From assembly GCA_017557085.1 (NCBI GenBank), contig JAFZAR010000052.1, forward strand, positions 1 through 5,228: a stretch of DNA of 5,228 nt, written 5' to 3'. Source of the DNA: Verrucomicrobiota bacterium (GTDB lineage: Bacteria > Verrucomicrobiota > Verrucomicrobiia > Limisphaerales > UBA1412). The notes below the pieces were generated by a model that was not told the DNA's origin, did no database searches, and saw only the letters and a list, made by a program, of their open reading frames with translations. The position numbers and the translations under genes are program-made. The number at the start of each line of letters is the position of its first letter. Position 1 is the stretch's first letter. Below are positions 5,105 through 5,228 of the stretch, piece after piece.

Positions 5105-5228
5105 ATGACAAAAACAACAAAAATAACCTTATGGGTCATTGTATCTTTAGTCATTGGGATATTAAATTTGATATTCCTGGGTTCTATTGTTTCTTTTGCT
5201 TTTCTTATAGGTTGTACTACGAGTGACA
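5105..5228 (+). CDS. 5' end of an AT-rich membrane-anchored protein or lipoprotein (partial)
   Basis: The ORF opens with ATG preceded by AGGA (5095-5098) at 6 nt and stays open for 41 codons to the window edge. The N-terminus MTKTTK is polar and basic. It is followed by an almost unbroken hydrophobic stretch from about residue 8 to 36, then LIGC-TTSD. This could be one long or two short membrane helices, or an unusually long lipoprotein signal with Cys37 as the lipidated residue. I do not recognise the family. The DNA here is about 31% GC, much lower than the genes to its left, and it uses ATA and TTA codons freely, so transfer or relaxed composition is possible. It starts 53 nt after the hydrolase stop with no terminator seen between them, so co-transcription is possible. 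Confidence 0.6.
   Translation, partial: MTKTTKITLWVIVSLVIGILNLIFLGSIVSFAFLIGCTTSD

Noticed and set aside
4323..5120. 265-codon minus-strand ORF antisense to the hydrolase gene
   Set aside because: It is a mirror of the GC-biased codons of the well-supported + strand gene; its product is low in recognisable motifs and reads like noise. The same holds for the minus ORF at 3855-4322.

Overview
The window holds the conserved bacterial cluster rpmH-rnpA-yidD-yidC-khpB(jag) on the + strand (about 280-3504). It is followed by a 314-base non-coding gap (3505-3818), a secreted SGNH/GDSL-family hydrolase gene (3819-5051), and the start of an AT-rich membrane or lipoprotein gene that runs off the right edge (5105-5228). 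The organism is a diderm-type bacterium: YidC has the large periplasmic P1 domain, and the hydrolase has a Sec signal peptide. The YidC core (the TTASTRSMKRM stretch, Lys rather than Arg in the first core helix) and a GxDLY-plus-SGNH hydrolase recall Verrucomicrobiota/Lentisphaerota proteins. I therefore favour a PVC-group bacterium, possibly Lentisphaerota. This placement rests on remembered family resemblance, not on a search.

Layout. Positions 1-279 are upstream DNA with a good sigma70-type promoter (157-185) and a GC-rich leader carrying a hairpin and a 9-bp direct repeat. From 280 the genes are tightly packed: L34, RNase P protein, YidD (overlapping rnpA by 13 nt), YidC (6 nt after yidD) and the KH-R3H protein KhpB (21 nt after yidC). 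A Rho-independent-type terminator (3525-3562) closes the run, so it is best read as one operon. Its genes make a ribosomal protein, the tRNA-processing RNase P subunit, the membrane insertase YidC with its accessory factor, and an RNA-binding protein.

The gap 3505-3818 is the least ordinary part. After the terminator comes a cluster of four perfect or near-perfect hairpins (3574-3693) that looks like a dispersed, mobilisable intergenic repeat. An AT-rich 10-bp inverted repeat (3705-3743) abuts a plausible promoter (3743-3770). A leader hairpin (3785-3806) then ends just before the Shine-Dalgarno of the hydrolase gene.

The hydrolase has a visible signal peptide and the Ser, Gly, Asn, Asp and His residues expected of the SGNH fold, so it is probably an active exported esterase; its substrate cannot be read from sequence. 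The last, partial ORF is about 31% GC, far below its neighbours. I see no CRISPR array, tRNA, rRNA, transposase or defence gene, and no convincing undescribed protein system. The repeat cluster and the hydrolase leader are the items most worth checking.
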